From: Deferribacteres bacterium | GTDB taxonomy: Bacteria > Zhuqueibacterota > Zhuqueibacteria > Zhuqueibacterales > Geothermadaptataceae | NCBI GenBank assembly: GCA_020633655.1 | Contig: JACKDF010000004.1 | Location: forward strand, 62,001 to 126,000 | Length of the DNA: 64,000 nucleotides | Direction of reading: 5' to 3' | Shown here: positions 62,698-64,000 of the stretch, one piece after another | Layout: every line of letters begins with the position of its first letter | Position numbering within the stretch: position 1 is the stretch's first letter | Made by a program: the position numbers and the translations under genes | Notes under the pieces: model-generated | What the model was told of the DNA's origin: nothing | Seen by the model: the letters and a program-made list of their open reading frames with translations, nothing else | Database searches by the model: none

Positions 62698-63744
62698 ATG
62701 ACAACAAAAACAGCACTGATAACAGGCATCACCGGGCAGGACGGATCGTATCTTACAGAACTGCTGATTGAAAAAGGCTACATGGTCCACGGTATCATTC
62801 GCCGCAGCAGTTCATTTAACACTGGACGTATCGATCATCTTTACCGGGACCGACACATCAACAACCGCAAGATGGTGTTGCACCACGGTGATCTCACGGA
62901 TTCCAGCAACCTTAGCCGGCTGATTGAACGTATTAAACCCGACGAAATTTACAATCTCGGAGCCCAAAGTCATGTGAAAGTGTCCTTTGAAGTTCCCGAA
63001 TACACCGCGGAAGTTGATGGACTCGGCACATTGAAATTGCTCGACGCCATTCGTGAAGTCGGCATAAAAACGCGATTCTACCAGGCATCAACCAGCGAAT
63101 TGTATGGCAAAGTGCAGGAAGTACCACAGACGGAAACGACGCCGTTTTATCCGCGTAGTCCGTACGGTGTTGCCAAACTTTATGCCTTTTGGATCATAAA
63201 AAATTACCGTGAAGCCTATAACCTTTACGCCTGCAACGGCATTCTTTTTAACCATGAATCCCCACGCCGTGGCGAAACCTTCGTCACGCGGAAAATTACT
63301 CGAGCGGCCGCTAAAATTCAGGCCGGCCTACAGGATACATTATATCTTGGCAACCTGGATGCGAAACGCGACTGGGGTTATGCGCCGGAATATGTGGAAG
63401 GCATGTGGCGCATGTTGCAGCAAGACAAACCCGATGACTTTGTTTTGGCCACTGGCGTTACCCATACCGTGCGCGAATTTACCGAGTTGGCCTTTACGGA
63501 AGCTGGAATAAGCGTTGATTGGCAGGGAGAGGGTGAAGAAGAGTGTGGCGTTAACCGTGCAACCGGGAAGACCATTGTGAAGATCGATCCGATGTACTAC
63601 CGGCCAACGGAAGTCGATTTGCTCATCGGCGATCCTGCCAAAGCCAACAAAGAGCTTGGCTGGCAGGCAAAAACAACCCTGCAGGAGCTGGTGAAAATTA
63701 TGGTCAAAGCCGATATGGAAAAGGTGAAGAGATTTAATCGGTAG
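62698..63744 (+). CDS. gmd: GDP-mannose 4,6-dehydratase
   Basis: The ATG at 62698 begins MTTKTALITGITGQDGSYL, the canonical Gmd N-terminus; an in-frame start 90 nt upstream reads through the hairpin leader and is rejected. The 348-aa SDR enzyme has GITGQDG for NADP binding, the catalytic Thr/Glu region STSELYGKVQE, the YxxxK motif in SPYGVAKLYA, and FNHESPRRGETFVTRKIT. It makes GDP-4-keto-6-deoxymannose, the precursor of L-fucose, D-rhamnose and perosamine. It is followed by 0.25 kb of repeats, so any fcl-type gene lies beyond the window. Confidence 0.95.
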   Translation: MTTKTALITGITGQDGSYLTELLIEKGYMVHGIIRRSSSFNTGRIDHLYRDRHINNRKMVLHHGDLTDSSNLSRLIERIKPDEIYNLGAQSHVKVSFEVPEYTAEVDGLGTLKLLDAIREVGIKTRFYQASTSELYGKVQEVPQTETTPFYPRSPYGVAKLYAFWIIKNYREAYNLYACNGILFNHESPRRGETFVTRKITRAAAKIQAGLQDTLYLGNLDAKRDWGYAPEYVEGMWRMLQQDKPDDFVLATGVTHTVREFTELAFTEAGISVDWQGEGEEECGVNRATGKTIVKIDPMYYRPTEVDLLIGDPAKANKELGWQAKTTLQELVKIMVKADMEKVKRFNR

Positions 63745-63821
63745 AAAGTTGGAACGTTTGAATGTTGGAATGTCCGAAAGTTTGAACGTTGGAATGTCAA
63801 AAGTTGGAACCTTGAACGTTT
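63745..63821. repeat. Degenerate 'GTTGGAAcGTTTGAA' tandem array
   Basis: Units such as AAGTTGGAACGTTTGAATGT, TTGGAATGTCCGAAAGTTTG, AACGTTGGAATGTC and AAAAGTTGGAACCTTGAACG repeat with drift over about 75 bp directly after the gmd stop. A similar AACTTTAAACTTTC unit is seen at 37803-37820. These arrays are common in FCB-group genomes, to my recollection. Confidence 0.65.
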
Positions 63822-63839
63822 CACTTTTCATTCAATGGG

Positions 63840-63990
63840 TCATTCCGGCATACCTTTAGCCGGAATCCACTCGTTACACGGCTCAGCCTTGTAACGTAAA
63901 TTTGCAGGCTCTGCCTGCAGTAAAACAACAGACTGACGGCAGAGCCGTCTAAATACACATTCCCAGACGGAGCCTGGGAACGAGATTAAC
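63840..63990. repeat. Cluster of intergenic stem-loop repeats
   Basis: The order is: a GTCATTCCGGC..TTTAGCCGGAATCC unit (63840-63872), CGTTAC/GTAACG (63873-63897), a GGCTCTGCC..GGCAGAGCC stem (about 63907-63949), and TTCCCAG..CTGGGAA (about 63961-63981). No coding frame is present. These resemble the stem-loop repeats found widely between genes in unrelated bacteria. Confidence 0.6.
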
Positions 63991-64000
63991 GAAAGTCCTC

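Overview
The window reads as chromosome of a Gram-negative, moderately AT-rich bacterium of the FCB superphylum, most like the Calditrichota/KSB1/Ignavibacteria side of it. This is inferred from protein families, not from a marker tree. The supporting families are TonB and a TonB-dependent receptor with a carboxypeptidase-regulatory-like plug extension, a secreted metalloprotease ending in a 'YPNPF' FlgD/T9SS-type C-terminal domain, a GWxTD-type protein, an Ig-like lipoprotein starting CASQ..SGGPEDKTPPE, and a periplasmic Reg_prop (beta-propeller) hybrid histidine kinase. No rRNA, tRNA or CRISPR array was recognised.

Layout. 1-8404: an edge-truncated helical secreted protein, an SDR epimerase, then a tight minus-strand run TonB / Ig-like lipoprotein / lysA / xdhC / mocA-like / acid phosphatase. 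8405-20528: a giant hybrid sensor kinase; a Nal1-like serine protease with a small protein resembling its N-terminal domain; a zinc metalloprotease with its usual companion protein; dipeptide epimerase; citrate synthase; one conserved unknown. 20529-27483: TonB-dependent receptor, ornithine aminotransferase, a secreted DUF4412-like protein, about 0.9 kb of repeats, and a REC-HisKA kinase. 27711-38569: an outer-membrane gluzincin/propeller/barrel protein, a GWxTD protein, small membrane proteins, a GT4 glycosyltransferase, a lipoprotein, then a bactofilin-like membrane protein overlapping a LytS-type kinase, followed by a LytTR regulator. 38622-44680: a beta-helix protein and a three-gene signalling operon (81-aa protein, tandem V4R-like protein, GAF-PAS hybrid kinase). 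44689-50398: minus-strand housekeeping and membrane proteins (VOC, DUF1338, VIT, DedA, DUF1003, ICMT-like, bPH). 50897-53909: NlpC/P60 lipoprotein, rlmD, ylxR, ylxQ. 54254-58564: a PaoABC-like exported molybdenum hydroxylase and a small Cys-rich protein. 59427-63744: start of an exopolysaccharide locus (mini SLBB protein, Wzc-type tyrosine kinase, gmd).

Two themes link distant parts. The molybdenum hydroxylase at 54-58 kb needs the XdhC/MocA-type cofactor maturation encoded at 2.9-4.5 kb. The intergenic space is rich in dispersed palindromic repeats: an ~85-bp family in five copies, a CCTGAGC-TTGTCGAAGG family in three copies, a 'CGCAGAG' family in two copies, a 113-bp MITE-like element behind gltA, and stem-loop blocks around the polysaccharide genes. 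Several of these extend into the 5' side of open frames and produce false N-termini, so starts here were chosen by ribosome binding site and signal peptide, not by maximal length.

The best candidates for undescribed biology are the tandem-V4R/hybrid-kinase operon, the protease with its free N-terminal-like domain, the gluzincin-propeller-barrel protein, and the ~85-bp repeat family.
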